This document shows, piece after piece, positions 1 to 12,410 of a DNA stretch of 64,000 nt (positions within the stretch are counted from its first letter, which is position 1; the number at the start of each line of letters is the position of its first letter). The stretch is from Azorinus chamasolen (Eukaryota; Mollusca; Bivalvia; Cardiida; Solecurtidae). The stretch is taken from contig OY755238.1 of assembly GCA_963576725.1 (NCBI GenBank), positions 28,353,201 to 28,417,200 on the forward strand. Direction: 5' to 3'. Under the pieces are notes generated by a model. That model ran no database searches. It worked only from the letters and a program-made list of their open reading frames with translations, and had not been told where the DNA came from. The position numbers were made by a program, and so were the translations under genes.

Positions 1-41
1 TGAGAGTGCAAGGAACAATTAGTGAGTGTCTGAATGGTCCA

Positions 42-212
42 GGGTCCATGCTTATAAAGCTTTTTAGTTGAGTCGTTCTCAAGCTTTTGATTGGTCAGAT
101 TTGAGTTCTCAAGCTTTTCATTGGTCAGATTTGAGCCAATGGCTCAAATCTGACCAATCAAAAACTTGAGATTGAATTCAGACTCAACTAAATGTTTTAT
201 AAGCATGGACCC
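42..212. mobile_element. Foldback MITE, family GGGTCCATGC, copy 1
   Basis: The two ends are inverted copies: the left begins GGGTCCATGCTTATAAA and the right ends TTTATAAGCATGGACCC. The arms (with TTGATTGGTCAGATTTGAG and its complement) pair over most of the length. It has no coding capacity. Sister copies lie at 1218-1395 and 4055-4232. This is a non-autonomous foldback element of unknown superfamily. Confidence 0.8.
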
Positions 213-934
213 TGTCGTTGCATGCAATCCTTGACAGTTCACCGTATCATTTCCATGTGCAGTTTCTCTGTATAATGACAATATCTTTGCACACAAGGTA
301 ATTGTGATCTGCAATAAATGTTTTCACCTTCTGTTCACAAAGCTAACATTTCTTTTAATTCTACCCCGATGTTGTACATTTCAATTTGTTCTGTACACAC
401 AAAACCCTTTGGGGTCTTCTTTCACCTCTAAATAGCTGCTATGACTGAAATACAATTCAGGTGATATATAACCTCGTAAAACCCTCACACAAACAATCTC
501 CTCAAAAATACAGTCAGCTTGATAGTTTGGATCCTGACAAGATGTCGGGTTGCTTGTCACATTGGAATCCAAACTGTAAATGCACAGATATTCATCAATT
601 CACTTCTGGAATTAATTAGTATAAGATATAAAATATTAATGGTTTTACCAAGACTGCGAATAGTGGCAAATCTCATTTATAATCCCGGTCACGTCATATT
701 TACCGATAACAATGTAAGGGGATGAATAATCCCTAAAAAATATTTATATATAGAAAAATATCAGTTTTATAAGAAAGTTTTTCTTATATGCTCTAATTGT
801 TTATTCATAATTCTAGAAATGACTGGATAGAAGTGTGTGTAGATTGTATATTTGTGTAAATCCTGGTGATTGTTCATTCTAGCCTAGCTTTCTGTTAGAT
901 AAGAGCTGTGAATTTATTTGTGAACTTAGAGCTA

Positions 935-1110
935 TTGATAAAGACACATATAAAAATACTAAACCGATCATCTCACCACCAAACTTTTATGTTTTGACCA
1001 CTTAAAATTGTCTCATAAAGACGACTCTAATGAATAGGCACAACATGAGGTTTGGTGGAGAAATAAAGGAACTATTCTTAAAAGATTTTTAATTTACGCA
1101 TTTATTCCTC
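935..1110. mobile_element. Foldback MITE, family CTCCACCAAACC, copy 1
   Basis: CACCACCAAACTTTTATG on the left is answered by an inverted AACATGAGGTTTGGTGGAG on the right, followed by AAATAAAG and AATTTACGCAT. The same layout recurs at 7685-7835, so it is a dispersed palindromic element and not a gene. Confidence 0.6.
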
Positions 1111-1217
1111 TGGTGAGCTACTTTTAAATAATGTTCTAGCTCTGTTGAATAAAGATTTTTCCATACAATCCCGACTGTCAGAAGAAATCCTATACTAGAA
1201 AAGATCTGTTGATTCCA

Positions 1218-1395
1218 GGGTCCATGCTTATAAAACTTTCAGTTGAGTCTGAGAACGTTCTCAAGCTTTTGATTGGTCAGATTTGAGCCTTTGGCTCAAA
1301 TCTGACCAATCAAAAGCTTGAGAAATCAAATTTGACCAATCAAAAATTTGAGAACGAAACTCAGACTCAACTAAAAGCTTTATAAGCATGGACCC
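1218..1395. mobile_element. Foldback MITE, family GGGTCCATGC, copy 2
   Basis: It has the same terminal inverted repeats as 42-212, with a better preserved palindrome (TCTCAAGCTTTTGATTGGTC against its complement). The short open frame across it is only a consequence of the palindrome. Confidence 0.8.
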
Positions 1396-1699
1396 AGATT
1401 TTCTATACAATAGTGTCAAGAAAACTAGGGGTAGTGTTGTAAACAATTTGAAGACTGTAGCATGTATTGGATTTACTGCAACTGTAAGTTTAGCTTTAGC
1501 ATGCTGAGCAAATTTGTCAGTTGAAATATCTTAACATTTAGATTGCAAAGCAATCTCTTCTATGTCATTTCAATGGTGTAATGATTTCAAGGAGTTTAGT
1601 TCCTGGTGAGATGTTGAGTTATGCAGCATTTCATCTGAGGATCAAATCACAGATTTTGTCGCAGCATGCTAGAGGCTAATAATCCTTTACTCCATTGAT

Positions 1700-1860
1700 A
1701 CACTGTTAACACCACTGAAAACAAGAGTAGACCCGGATCAGATGGCTCACTGAAAACAAGAGTAGACCCAGATCAGATGGCTCTTTTAATCCTTTACCCC
1801 ATAGATACACTGTTAACACCACTGAAAACAAGATTAGACCCAGACCAAATGACTCCTTAA
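1700..1860. repeat. Partial copies of the GTAGACCCAGATCAGA dispersed palindrome
   Basis: Three imperfect copies of a phrase containing AGAGTAGACCCAGATCAGAT, each followed by GGCTC or similar, lie in direct order with ACACTGTTAACACCACTGAA between them. The same phrase occurs more than ten times across the window, usually as one arm of a short palindrome. Confidence 0.6.
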
Positions 1861-2710
1861 AGTCATGTAATGGTCACCTGCTCTGTTTGCTTGTGGAATT
1901 TTATTGATCTGACCTGCAAGTTTAAAGATGTATGCTGCGCATTTTTCCACAATTTTTGCGTTTCGAACTGACTTCAGAATTGGAATCTATATACACAAAA
2001 CACTATACAGCATGGTCAGTAAATGGTTGTTTGTGTCGAAAAAACTAGAAAAATGGATTGCTATGGAAACCAACGGAACAGCCTTCGCCATTGGCCAGAA
2101 TCTGTCGTAAGATTCAAATTTTTACATACAGGAAATAATCATTTGATGTACCTGTATGAGTTAGCTCCCTTTGACCGTTATATTTTATTGACACCATTGA
2201 ACGGTATATTTAGCTTAATTGCATGTAAATTATATGTGGTACGATGGACATATTGCCTTATTTTCCTGTCAGAATAAAATCTATTATGCAGGCCAACAAC
2301 CAGTGCCAGCCATTGTACATGTGGTAACAACCTAATTAATATTCAAAGCGTTGATCCCAAATAGAATCGGAGTCATTCAGAACCTGGCCGAAGATGTCCG
2401 CTGATTTCCGTACAATATCCCCATATCTATAAATGAGGTTCCTTTTAAAGAATTTAGCAGTATTAGGATAGCAATAATATTTAGCTGAACAAATATATCC
2501 TGTCGGAAAATTGGTTGTTAGCATTATTATCATTTTATGTATACCTGTACAGCTTCTTAATACGAAAAATGTGCGTAATACATCTTTAACAACGGCCAAA
2601 ACTTTTCTTCTTGGTATGCTATTATTAGTATCAAACTTATTAATATTAATGCATACATTATTTGTTTCATGAGTAATTATGGAGTAAAGGGTTATTTATA
2701 ATAGAGCAAT

Positions 2711-2921
2711 GTAGTAAAACCTCTCTAAACAGAAGTTACATTTAGTATAAATATCGGTCTTTGAGACAGGTGTCAGCTTAATGCAGGGTGAAGAAATCAT
2801 ACAGAAAGCTCCTCTAGGACTTATCTGCATGACTTTCACCCTGCATTAAGCAGTCACCTGCCTAAAAGTATCTAAATTCTTCTCTTCTAGAATTCAAGTT
2901 TAGAAAGGTTTTACTGTACTA
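2711..2921. mobile_element. MITE with TAGTAAAACCTCTCTAAA ends and a central hairpin
   Basis: The termini TAGTAAAACCTCTCTAAA and TTTAGAAAGGTTTTACTGTA are inverted repeats. The centre is a hairpin (GCAGGGTGAAGAAATCATAC... against CTTTCACCCTGCATTAAGC). Related copies are at 21408-21670, 22540-22890, 43374-43640 and 56911-57104. Confidence 0.7.
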
Positions 2922-3159
2922 AAGAGACCGGATTTGTAATCTGTTACCACAGAACAGTTCTTGTTTATGAAGGTTCAGATGATAATTCTTTACATTTTAA
3001 TGCAGATCATCATCGATGTTGTGTATATAAAAAAATAAAAATGTTTTGTAAATAATTTTCTTTGTAAATTGATATCAAGAATGCAGCCTGATTTATAGTC
3101 AATTTAAGAATAGGATCATTTTCTAGCATTAGAGTTTTATCATTTGACTTACTGTGTAC

Positions 3160-3905
3160 TGGAACTAACTGCATATTGTAAAAAAATTAGCACTTCAGTC
3201 AAACAAGTGCTAGAACTAGCAGCATATTGTAAACCTTTAGCACTACAGGCAAACTGTGTTGGAACTAGCAGCATATTGTAAATCTTTAGCACTCTTCAGG
3301 CAAACAAGTGTTGGAACTAGCAGCATATTGTAAACGTTTAGCACTCTGCAGACAAACAAGTGCTGGAACTAGCAACATATTGTAAAGGGTTAGCACTCTG
3401 CAGGCAAACAAGTGCTGGAAGTAGAAGCATATTGTAAACTGTGTTGGAACTAGCAGCATATTGTAAACGTTTAGCACTCTGCAGGCAAACAAGTGCTGGA
3501 ACTAGCAACATATTGTAAACTGTGTTGGAACTAGCAGCATATTGTAAACGTTTAGCACTCTGCAGGCAAACAAGTGCTGGAACTAGCAACATATTGTAAA
3601 CTGTGTTGGAACTAGCAGCATATTGTAAAGGGTTAGCACTCTGCAGGCAAACAAGTGCTGGAACTAGCAACATATTGTAAACTGTGTTGGAACTAGCAGC
3701 ATATTGTAAACGTTTAGCACTCTGCAGGCAAACAAGTGCTGGAACTAGCAACATATTGTAAACTGTGTTGGAACTAGCAGCATATTGTAAAGGGTTAGCA
3801 CTCTGCAGGCAAACAAGTGCTGGAACTAGCAACATATTGTAAACTGTGTTGGAACTAGCAGCATATTGTAAATCTTTAACACTCTGCAGGCAAACAAGTG
3901 CTGAT
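3160..3905. repeat. Satellite with an 81-bp higher-order unit
   Basis: From 3439 the array repeats every 81 bp (3439, 3520, 3601, 3682, 3763, 3844). Each unit holds two versions of TGGAACTAGCARCATATTGT around TTTAGCACTCTGCAGGCAAA. The left part, from 3160, is a more diverged array with shorter periods. Since 81 is divisible by 3, long open frames pass through it on the - strand; they are repeat shadows. Confidence 0.9.
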
Positions 3906-4054
3906 TACCTGGTTCAGCAGTTTATATCTGATATGATCCCAAGTAATGGCATCACAGGAACTGATATTGAATTTTTCTGCATAAGGATATGTATGGTTTT
4001 ACTTTAACCCTTTACCTTTTTCATGGCTTTGCAAAGGCCAGTAGACCCAGAGCA

Positions 4055-4232
4055 GGGTCCATGCTTATAAAACTTTTCGTTGAGTCTGAGTACGTTATCA
4101 AGCTTTTGATTGGTCAGATTTGAGCCTCTGGCTAAAATCTGACCAATCAAAAGCTTGAGAACTCAAATCTGACCAATCAAAAGCTTGAGAACGAAACTCA
4201 GACTCAACTAAAAGCTTTATAAGCATGGACCC
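4055..4232. mobile_element. Foldback MITE, family GGGTCCATGC, copy 3, nested
   Basis: Its ends match 42-212. It interrupts a copy of the GTAGACCCAGATCAGATGGC repeat: GTAGACCCAGA lies to the left and AGATGGCTC to the right. It is therefore younger than that repeat. Confidence 0.8.
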
Positions 4233-4729
4233 AGATGGCTCATGTAGGTGTCTGATTAGGATCTGCTCTGTTTGCTTATGGACTTGTATAGGTCTTGTTC
4301 TACAGTTTCAGCCATGGTCAAACCTTGTGTTCACATGCTATTATAACACTTCAGCTAATTGATATCCGTGGTGTTGTCAGTTTTTTATGCCTGCACAATG
4401 TGGTGGCATATATAGGGCTGCTCTTGTCCGTACGTCCATCAGTACTCACATCAAGAAGATTTTTTGTCTGGACTCGTTTTTTGGAAGCATTTGTCCAATC
4501 CATACCAAACTTTACACACGTTTTTGGCCATAATATCTTGGTCAAGTTCGATAACCATGTAAATCACTTCAGTCATTTAGGAGTTAGGCCCTATAATTGC
4601 AAAAATGGCTTAAAAATGGCCCTGACTTTCTGTGACAAAAACAATTTGATGTGGGGGCATCAGTGTTCTATGGACACATTTCTGGTTACAATAATATTTG
4701 AGAGATAGAGTGTTAAAAGTTGAAAGAGA

Positions 4730-5180
4730 ACTAACATTGGCAATGATCTGAGAAGGGCTATGTACCCAGAATGGCATAATGAGATATTTGTTCAGGTGTT
4801 ACATTCATATATCAATATTGTTTTACTGTTTCTTCTAACCTGATCAGTATCATAGCAGTAAGCAAGCTTATCTTTTCAAATTAATGTTTAGATATCTTTG
4901 GAGTAGGGATTGCACTTTATAATGTTGAACTTGATCATTGTTAATATTTCATTTTTTGTCAGTGCTATAACTTTCTCATCATGTGTTGTAACATAATAAA
5001 GATTTTTTTCCTGGGCACTCTTGTTTGCTGATGTATATTTTTACCAAGAATTCCATATTTAATAGTTTTTTAATTGTTTGTTCAAAGCAATGCTTTTTGA
5101 TGTCAGATGAGATATTTAGAGGTTTTATCAAAAGAAAGCAATTTGGTTTTATTGTGTCACCTGCCAAGAGGCAATGTGTC
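4730..5180. other. No gene or recognised repeat
   Basis: AT-rich sequence without a convincing exon, RNA gene or repeat match elsewhere in the window. The short open frames here show no family motif. Confidence 0.4.
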
Positions 5181-5194
5181 ACTTAGGGATAACT

Positions 5195-5695
5195 TAGGGA
5201 TTGTCTTGTCTGTCTGTCTGTCTGTGTGTCCGTCTGTCTGTCTGTCTGTCCATCACACTTTCTTTTTCTGTCTGCATTTCTAAACTAATTATTATAGAGC
5301 TTTGAAATTTCACACATGGAGTAAGCATGATGAGAGGAAGTGTCATGCACAAGGGTCATAACTCTAGCATCAATATTTTTTGTGTTATTCTCCTTTTTCA
5401 TATTTTCTTGTGCGGACAATAGCTCTTTTATCTACTGGTTAAATTAATTTGAAACTTCACATATGGAACAATCGTGATGAGAGGAAGTGTCATCCAGAAG
5501 GATCATAACTCTAGCATCATTATATTTGGAGTTATTCCCTTTTTGTCATATTGTTTTTCTTATTATTTTTACAAATACCATTCAGGTTTGTCATGTATAT
5601 ACCATTTTCAACTACACCATGGATGGGTGGGTCAGTGGAGCTTTCTTTTAATCCAGTGGGAGACTCGTGTATTGCATTGCAATACAACATAAACT
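5195..5695 (+). repeat. Dispersed repeat with CTGTCTGTC start
   Basis: It begins with a (TCTG)n run. It then has two tandem versions of a module containing ACATATGGAACAATCGTGAT and CATAACTCTAGCATCA, and ends near CAGTGGGAGACTCGTGTATT. The same module order is found at 16078-18345, so this is a mobile or dispersed family of unknown class. Confidence 0.65.
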
Positions 5696-5814
5696 TGTTC
5701 CCTCTGATTTTGCACTTCAGCATATTAACAGTTTTTGTGCAGCTGCGAGCAGGTGACTCATGTGTTCACTCTCTTGTTAATAATACCCCCAAAACAATGT
5801 GTGTGTGTGGGGGG

Positions 5815-6780
5815 GGGGGGTATACAGAAATCAGGTTGTCCGTCTGTCCATCCGTGGACACTATATAAACCTGTGCACCGCATATTTCCATTCTGATCAG
5901 ACTACTACTTCATGAGTTATCTCCCCCTTTTAGTCCCCTACCAATATTTTCCGGTTGTTTTCTGGACTTTTTTAGAATTGGCTGGAGATATCAACTCTAT
6001 ATTTAGTACAAAGCTAAAACTAGATAAGTTACAGCTTGTGTTTCAATCTCAATCCAGTTGAATAATTATTTTAAAAAAAAAATCAAATTTTGAATTTTCC
6101 AGACTTTTTTTGGAATTGGTTGGAGATATTAACTTTACAATTAATAAATCTGAATCTAGATGACTAAAAACTTAATTTCGAATCTTAGTCTGGTTGAATA
6201 CTTTTTGTCAGAGTTATAGTCCTTGAAGTTCATGTTTTTTGTGAAAAGGTACCTAGGTTTAGAACTTTTTAGATGACACTTCACAGGGTTAGGGTTAAAA
6301 GTTATTATTATATAAAATAATTTTTGCCAGAGTTATGGCCCTTGAACTTTATTTTTTTGTCATTTTTTCAGTTTTTGGGTCTTTGTTTAGAAGTGGTTGG
6401 AGATGTTAACTTTATATTTGACAGAAAGCTAAATATAGATGAGTTACATATTAAGTTCGAACATAAGTCTAGTTGAATAGTTTTTGTCAGAGTTATAGTC
6501 CCTGAAGTTCATATTTTTGTGAAAAGGTACCTAGGTTTAGAACTTTGGAGTTGACACTTCACAAAATAAACAAAGCTGCTTGAAATTATTAGGTGACATT
6601 GTCTTGCAGCAGCCATAACACTTCTTTGAATTTTAACAAGACTTATCTCCCTTGTTGGACTTTGCAATATTTTGTAAAAGTTACTTTATGCTTGTGATTT
6701 ATTTTGAATTGAATATATTAGAAGTGATATATTTGAATCAATAAATATGATATACAGGTTCTTGTATGAATGAGCAGCAC
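5815..6780 (+). repeat. Dispersed repeat with tandem ~200-bp modules, copy 1
   Basis: After a poly-G tract there is GTCCGTCTGTCCATCC, then three modules that each contain a TTGGCTGGAGATATYAACT-like phrase, a 'GATGAGTTACA' phrase and 'AGAGTTATAGTCC'. It ends in GGTGACATTGTCTTGCAGCA. A second copy, interrupted by another repeat, lies at 46760-48010. Confidence 0.65.
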
Positions 6781-7261
6781 ATCTATGCTTTTCGTTAAAT
6801 TGTGACAGAGTTCAACCGGTTAGGGACTACATTGCATTGCTTTCAATGCTCCCATAACTTATTACTTAGAATATGAGAACAAATATGTTGTGTGGATAAA
6901 ACCTCATGAACGGGTCTCATTTCTCTGAATTCTGATTTATTCTTCTTTTTTCTTTATTGCTGAATACCTTGTCATTTTTATTACATACATTGGGTTGGAG
7001 CATGTATTGCTTTTAAATCTCTTCATGTTTCTGTATGTACATATGTTCAGATTGATGATAGGTGTTCTGACAAGCAGCCAGGTAGGGGTATTCGTTAGCC
7101 TTTGGCTTACAGTTCTAGTTTTGTTCAATATAATATTGGCATTGATTGAAAATTGGCATACCAGGCCAGAAAATACATTTTTACATCGGGACCTTTGTAA
7201 GGAAGTTATGTTCTCAGGATAAGAAACTTACTATTAGAGAGTGAGGTTAAGGATGTATGAG

Positions 7262-7370
7262 CGTTAATTTTCACGCCTTTGCAAACATAGTAGACCTAGA
7301 TCAGATGGCTCCTGTAGGAGCCATCTGGCCAATCTGCTCTGTTTGCTTATGGAATAAGATATATCTGATT
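7262..7370. repeat. GTAGACCCAGATCAGA palindrome, nearly complete copy
   Basis: GATCAGATGGCTCCTGTAGG runs into its own complement AGCCATCTGG, flanked by GCAAACATAGTAGACC and CTGCTCTGTTTGC. This is the commonest short palindrome in the window; other clear copies are at 13070-13150, 30000-30070, 61925-61995 and 63660-63730. Confidence 0.7.
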
Positions 7371-7424
7371 CTAGAGTTTCTGCTATGGCCAGTCTCTTTT
7401 GTGTTCATTAGCTGTTACTCTGTT

Positions 7425-7510
7425 GATAATAAGAGTAGGGCATCACACCAGGATTTCTCTGTATCCTCTCCCCTCTCTCTTAGGCATCTGATTAGCTCAT
7501 AGTGAGCAGA
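7425..7510 (+). repeat. Dispersed repeat with TCTCTGTATCCTCTCCC
   Basis: TCTCTGTATCCTCTCCC is followed by a CATCTGATTAGCTC phrase and GTGAGCAGAAACGG. Copies are at 23215-23335 (+) and 36010-36145 (-). All sit next to AACACAAACAAGC-like sequence. Confidence 0.55.
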
Positions 7511-7684
7511 AACGGATGTTAATCAACACAAACAAGCAAAGCATTAGCTGTTATAAAAAAATAATCAAGTTAATCATTATTTCTTACATGAATAGTCATT
7601 GAGTATATGTTAATAAATCGAAGCTAGATCATTGCTCAGGAAATTAGAATGTACTAAAACAGAGCTACAGATAAATGTGCGTAC

Positions 7685-7835
7685 TCGAATACTAAAATCG
7701 TATTTCTCCACAAACCCTATAAAGTTGTGACCACTGTAGAATCGACTCAAAGAAAGGTTTCTAAAGAGTTGTCACAACATATGGTTTGGTGGAGAAATAA
7801 AGAAGTTATTTAATTTACGCATCTTATCTGGATCT
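7685..7835. mobile_element. Foldback MITE, family CTCCACCAAACC, copy 2
   Basis: TATTTCTCCACAAACCCTAT is mirrored by ATATGGTTTGGTGGAGAAAT, with an imperfect palindrome between. It ends in AATTTACGCATC, as does the copy at 935-1110. Confidence 0.65.
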
Positions 7836-8389
7836 CTGCTAAAAGCATTCTGCTTTACTCAAAAGAATTTAAGAACTGTAGACCAGGTAAGATAGGTGTG
7901 GTTTCTAGCTCGCCTGCTCGTAGAACAGCAGAGCTTATGTTATACCCTCGACGTGAGCGTGCACATGGCCAAGGTTAAAGTTTTTTGGACAGGTTGTTTT
8001 AAGGCTTAATATTTGTACTAGGATGCTTAAATTTAGTATGAAAGTTCACTTGGGGTCAAATATTGCTGTTATGAAGTTAAACATTAAAAATATTTTTAGA
8101 TTTTATCAATTTTTGACATGTTTTGGACTTAATTCTTTTAGTCACAAGTCACCAGGTTAATGTTTTTTGGTCTGGCTGTTTTAAAACTTAATTGTGCTAG
8201 GATGCTGAAATATTGTATGGAGGTTCATTTGGGGTCATATAATACTGTGGCGAATTTAAACTTAGAAAAAATTCTAATCAATTTTTGACATGTTCTGAAC
8301 TTTTTTGCCCAAAATCACCAGGTTAAAGTTTTTGGACAGGTTGGTATAAAGATTAATATCTGTGCTATAATGCTGAAATATGGCGAGAA

Positions 8390-9650
8390 GTTCAATATAG
8401 TCAAGACCTTTCCAACCTTGCCAACATTTTTGCCCTTCTGACTGTAGCCTTTGACCTATTTTTGCAAAAATCTTTAAATGCCTATTTAATTGGAACCAAT
8501 AGGCATTAGGGCTTCCATACTTGGTATGACCATACCAAAATGTTCCCTTCTCCCATTGACCTTGACCTTTGACTTACTTTTGCAAAACTCTTTAAATGCC
8601 TATAACATTTTAACCTAATGACCTAGGGTTCCCATACTTGGAATATGTTAAGACTTTTCCAACAATATCATTGTTTGTCCTTCTGACATTGATCTTTACC
8701 ATTGACATGCTTTTGCAAAATTCTTTAAATGCCTATACTGTTGGAACCAATAGGCCTAGGGCTTCCATACTTGGTATGAACATGCCAACATTTTTGCCCT
8801 CCTGACCTTGACCTTTGACCTACTTTTGCAAAAATCTTAAAATGCCTATAACATTTGAACCAGTTCGCCAAAGGCTTCAATACTTGGTATGCAACTTTCT
8901 TGTGTTAAGACCTTTCCAACAGTATCATTGTTTTTGTCATGCTATTTTGATATTTTACATACTTTTGCAAAATTCTTGAACTGCCTGTAAAATGTGAACT
9001 GGTTGGCAAAGGGTTTCCATACTTGGTATGTACCTTCTTGTCTTAAGACTTTTCCAACCATACCATTGTTTTTACTGTGTGACTGACCTTAACAGTTGAC
9101 CTACTTTTGTAAAAGTCTTTAAATGCATACTTGGTACGTATCTTTTCTGGCTGAAGACTTTCCAACATACCAATGTTTTTACCATGCGACCATGACCTTT
9201 GACCTACTTTTGCAAAACTATTTAAGTGCCTATAATATTGGAACCAATATACCTAGGGCTTCCATACTTGGTATGACCATGTCAATATATGTGCCCTTCT
9301 GACCTTGACCTTTGACCTACCTTTACAAAAGTCTTTAAATGCATATAGCATTGGAACCAATAGGCCTAGGGATTCCATATTTGGTATGTATCTTTCCTGT
9401 CTTAAGACTTTGCCATCCATACCAGTGTTATTTACCGTGTGACCTTGAGTTTGACCTTTGAACTTCTTTTGCAAAAATCTTTAAATGCCTATTGTATTGG
9501 ACGCGATGGGGCATAGGGCTTCTCTATTTGGCATGACCATGCCAACAATTTTTCCCTTCTGACATTCACCTTTGACCTACTTTTGCAAAATTGTTTTACT
9601 GCCTTTTACACTGGAACCAATAGACTTGGGACTTCAGTATTTGGTATGTA
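8390..9650 (+). repeat. Tandem array of ~125-bp units
   Basis: CTTCCATACTTGGTATG recurs about ten times (for example near 8515, 8631, 8765, 8880, 9019, 9261, 9376) with spacing alternating near 116 and 135 bp. Each unit also has GACCTTTGACCTACTTTTGC and AATCTTTAAATGCCTAT. No coding frame is conserved across units. Confidence 0.8.
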
Positions 9651-9659
9651 GCTTTCTTT

Positions 9660-11280
9660 TAAGTTGCTGTAAATTGGTATTTGGTTGCATTTTGGTTCTG
9701 ATATTGATGCAGTATATCTCATTCATGTAGAATTGTGGTTGCAATGGCAAGTTGAAAGATATGCAATTCTCAGAAATTAGAGAAATGTTCCTTAATTGAT
9801 AATCTGCCACAACCCTTTTGAAAAATAATATTATAATGAACATGTCCAACATGGTTGCGTTTAGCTTTTCATATATGGTTATCTTCCAAGAAACTAGTCC
9901 AATTTCAAAATAGTTATACAAAAATGTTTCTTTTTTAACTATCTCCCAGAGTCATGAAGTCATTCTCATACAACAAAAAGCCTGTTCATCATATATGATG
10001 CAAGCTTTCAATATATGGCTACATAGTAAAACTTTCAAAAAAATCATCTTAAAACCTACCTGAACAATTTCAAAACAATGTTACAAAATTCAATCAAATT
10101 TTAAAGGGTATGGCAACGGTGGATTGGTCTGTTCTTCAAATATCTGTTGGATGCATTATTTTGCTACATATATGTTCCTATATTGAAATATCTTAACACA
10201 TTTTTAAAAAGAATCCGTATAATAAATCACAAAATTGTGAAAATGTCAGACACTTACCGCCGTCTTGTTTCTGTGTAATTTCTGAAGTATATCATGAAAA
10301 TTATGCATTTTACTGGCCCTCGTAAGAGAAATTGCGGCCCGTTTGATTGTCATCTATAATGGTCTTTTGAAGAAATGCAGTTTTTTTTCACTTTGTCACC
10401 ACTGTTTGCTTCTTGGTTTTTAATGATCAATTAATCAGAGCTATGAAGTTCTGCATTTGGTATTTTTAGCCTGTACATTTCATAGAATTACTGTACTTAA
10501 GTCATTATCTCTAATTGTATATGTGTATGTTTTTCAGAAAAAAAATACCTTTTGTCTCTGAGTGTGATTACATTACAATGAGTTACAGATACACTTTATT
10601 GATAAACTTTGAATTTTATTCTTGTTGACTGATTTTAACAGCATTATTGCTCTTGGACATTTAACTGTTTATGTCATCATTATGCTGCTGACGGGGGGAT
10701 TCGTGTTCCGACATATCAAGTTCTATATTGTGTGATGAACTTACGCCCGTTCATACAATGTACGCCTGCTTTAACGCAATTTATCATAAGGGTACTGTGA
10801 AAGATGATCATTCACTTGTGATAGGTTTTCATTACTAATTTTGACAGAGTTTGGTGCATGAATAGTCTTTTCCCAAAACACTGAAACACTGCTCTTCATT
10901 ATCAAGAATTGAGCTTAGGTATGCTTCATATTTCATATCATATTCTCATTTTGTTACATCATAGGATAAAAGCAAAATCATGTTTAAAACTCACCCTCGC
11001 CATCTAACTGATCATCAGTATGAGTGTTGTTTGATGCAAACTTTGAATAATGATTTTTCAGCATGTGAATATGTTCACCTGTGATTTTTGTTAGGTTTAC
11101 ACATTGCCTGTTTTGGATTTTGAGCAAACTGTCATTGAACACTGTAGGCACAATTTGGACATTTTCCATTGCCTTTCAAAATCACATAGATGACCCTATA
11201 TGCCTGTGAATATTGTTACAGTTTTCTACTAAAAATGATTGTGTAAACAGTGTTATTCAGTCATAATATGTGTCCCCCAT
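9660..11280. other. No gene recognised
   Basis: AT-rich single-copy-looking sequence. I found no exon with supporting splice context, no RNA gene and no match to the window's repeat families. Confidence 0.4.
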
Positions 11281-11281
11281 T

Positions 11282-11752
11282 TTAGCTCACTTTAGCAAAT
11301 ACTCAGGTAGAGCTTATTAGCTCACCTGTGCCGAAGGGCTCTGGATGAACTATTGTGACTGCGATGCATCCGTCATCCGGTCACATTTTCAAAAGACATC
11401 TCTTCTGAAATAGCTGACCCAATTTTAACCAAACTTTACCAGAAGCAGTAGTGGATAGGGTGGGGGACGAAATATTGTTCAAAGGTTTTGGGTACAGTTA
11501 TTCCCCTTGCTGTGGGGCCAGTTTTTCTGACATGACTGTATAGATGACTTTAATTCATAGAAAAATCTTTAAAAATCTCTATGAAAATTATTTTTCTCTG
11601 AAACCTTAAAGATTAGACCTTTAATTAATTGCATGCAGCTTTGTCTTATGGGTCTCTACCAAGATTGTACAAAAATGACTTCTGGGTCAAAATGGCCCCA
11701 CCCGGGGTTATCTCAGGTGAGTGCTTCAGGGCATCATGACCCTCTTGTTTAA
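11282..11752 (+). repeat. Dispersed repeat TAGCTCACCTG...CTCTTGTTT
   Basis: It starts TTAGCTCACCTGTGCCGAAG and ends GGCATCATGACCCTCTTG. The start and end are shared, diverged, with the larger repeat at 16447-17947 (TTAGCTCATCAGCGC to GGCACTCTTGT). Its coding capacity is nil. Confidence 0.6.
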
Positions 11753-11924
11753 CCTCTTACCATGCATTTGCTGTTGATCATCAGTCCGTTAATATTTTCA
11801 ATTTACACATCCATACAAATCTCATGACACTGCATATATAACCCTAAGGAACTACTCTACTTAAGCTGTTCAAATATTTCCATCAATGGAAAGGTAGTAA
11901 AGTCAAGCAGGCAAAGCCACATAC

Positions 11925-12410
11925 AAGACGAAACCTACACCAAAACATCGATAGACAGCATGACACACATACACACACAACCACACCCAAACGCACACTC
12001 ACACACGAGATGAACACAGAAAACACCAACAGACATACAAGAACCAGAGACAAACACACCACACATGAACAAAATCACAAGCGCAAAGACACAAGGCAAA
12101 CAAAAGGAAGGGTGACAAAGAGTACCACATTGGCAAGGTCAGTAGCAAAACACCTAACCTCACACTTCTCTCAAAGTCACTCTAGCTTTACAAATAGTGT
12201 AAGTAAAGGTATCCCCGCTGGACTTACCCACAACATAGACAACGGTGAACACAGGACAACATGTAAAACATAGCATAATTACTGTGACAATCCGTCAAAT
12301 ATGTACTCAACAACTTTGCTGAAGTCAGAGCACCTGCAGGTAAACCGTTAAGAGCACGACAGGGAAAAAATAATAAATGAGTCTGGTAAGCTCACCCCGT
12401 ATCCGAGTTT
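11925..12410 (-). mobile_element. Diverged Naiad 3' tail (second subfamily)
   Basis: On the - strand the order of blocks matches the 3' tail of the Naiad at 58397: a CTTAA/ACTCGGATACGGGGTG block, the GTTGAGTACATATTTGACGG block, the CTATGTTGTGGGTAAGTCC block and the GTGTGAGGTTAGGTG block. The segment that carries the candidate SECIS in the other copies is missing or replaced. The same subfamily recurs at 20310-20465. No coding sequence is left. Confidence 0.6.

Noticed and set aside
3338..3835. 165-codon open frame on the - strand
   Set aside because: It is a translation of the 81-bp satellite; the open frame follows from the period being a multiple of 3.
8390..9650. CRISPR-like array of regularly spaced repeats
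   Set aside because: Units are long, similar throughout and have no unique spacers; the genome is eukaryotic.
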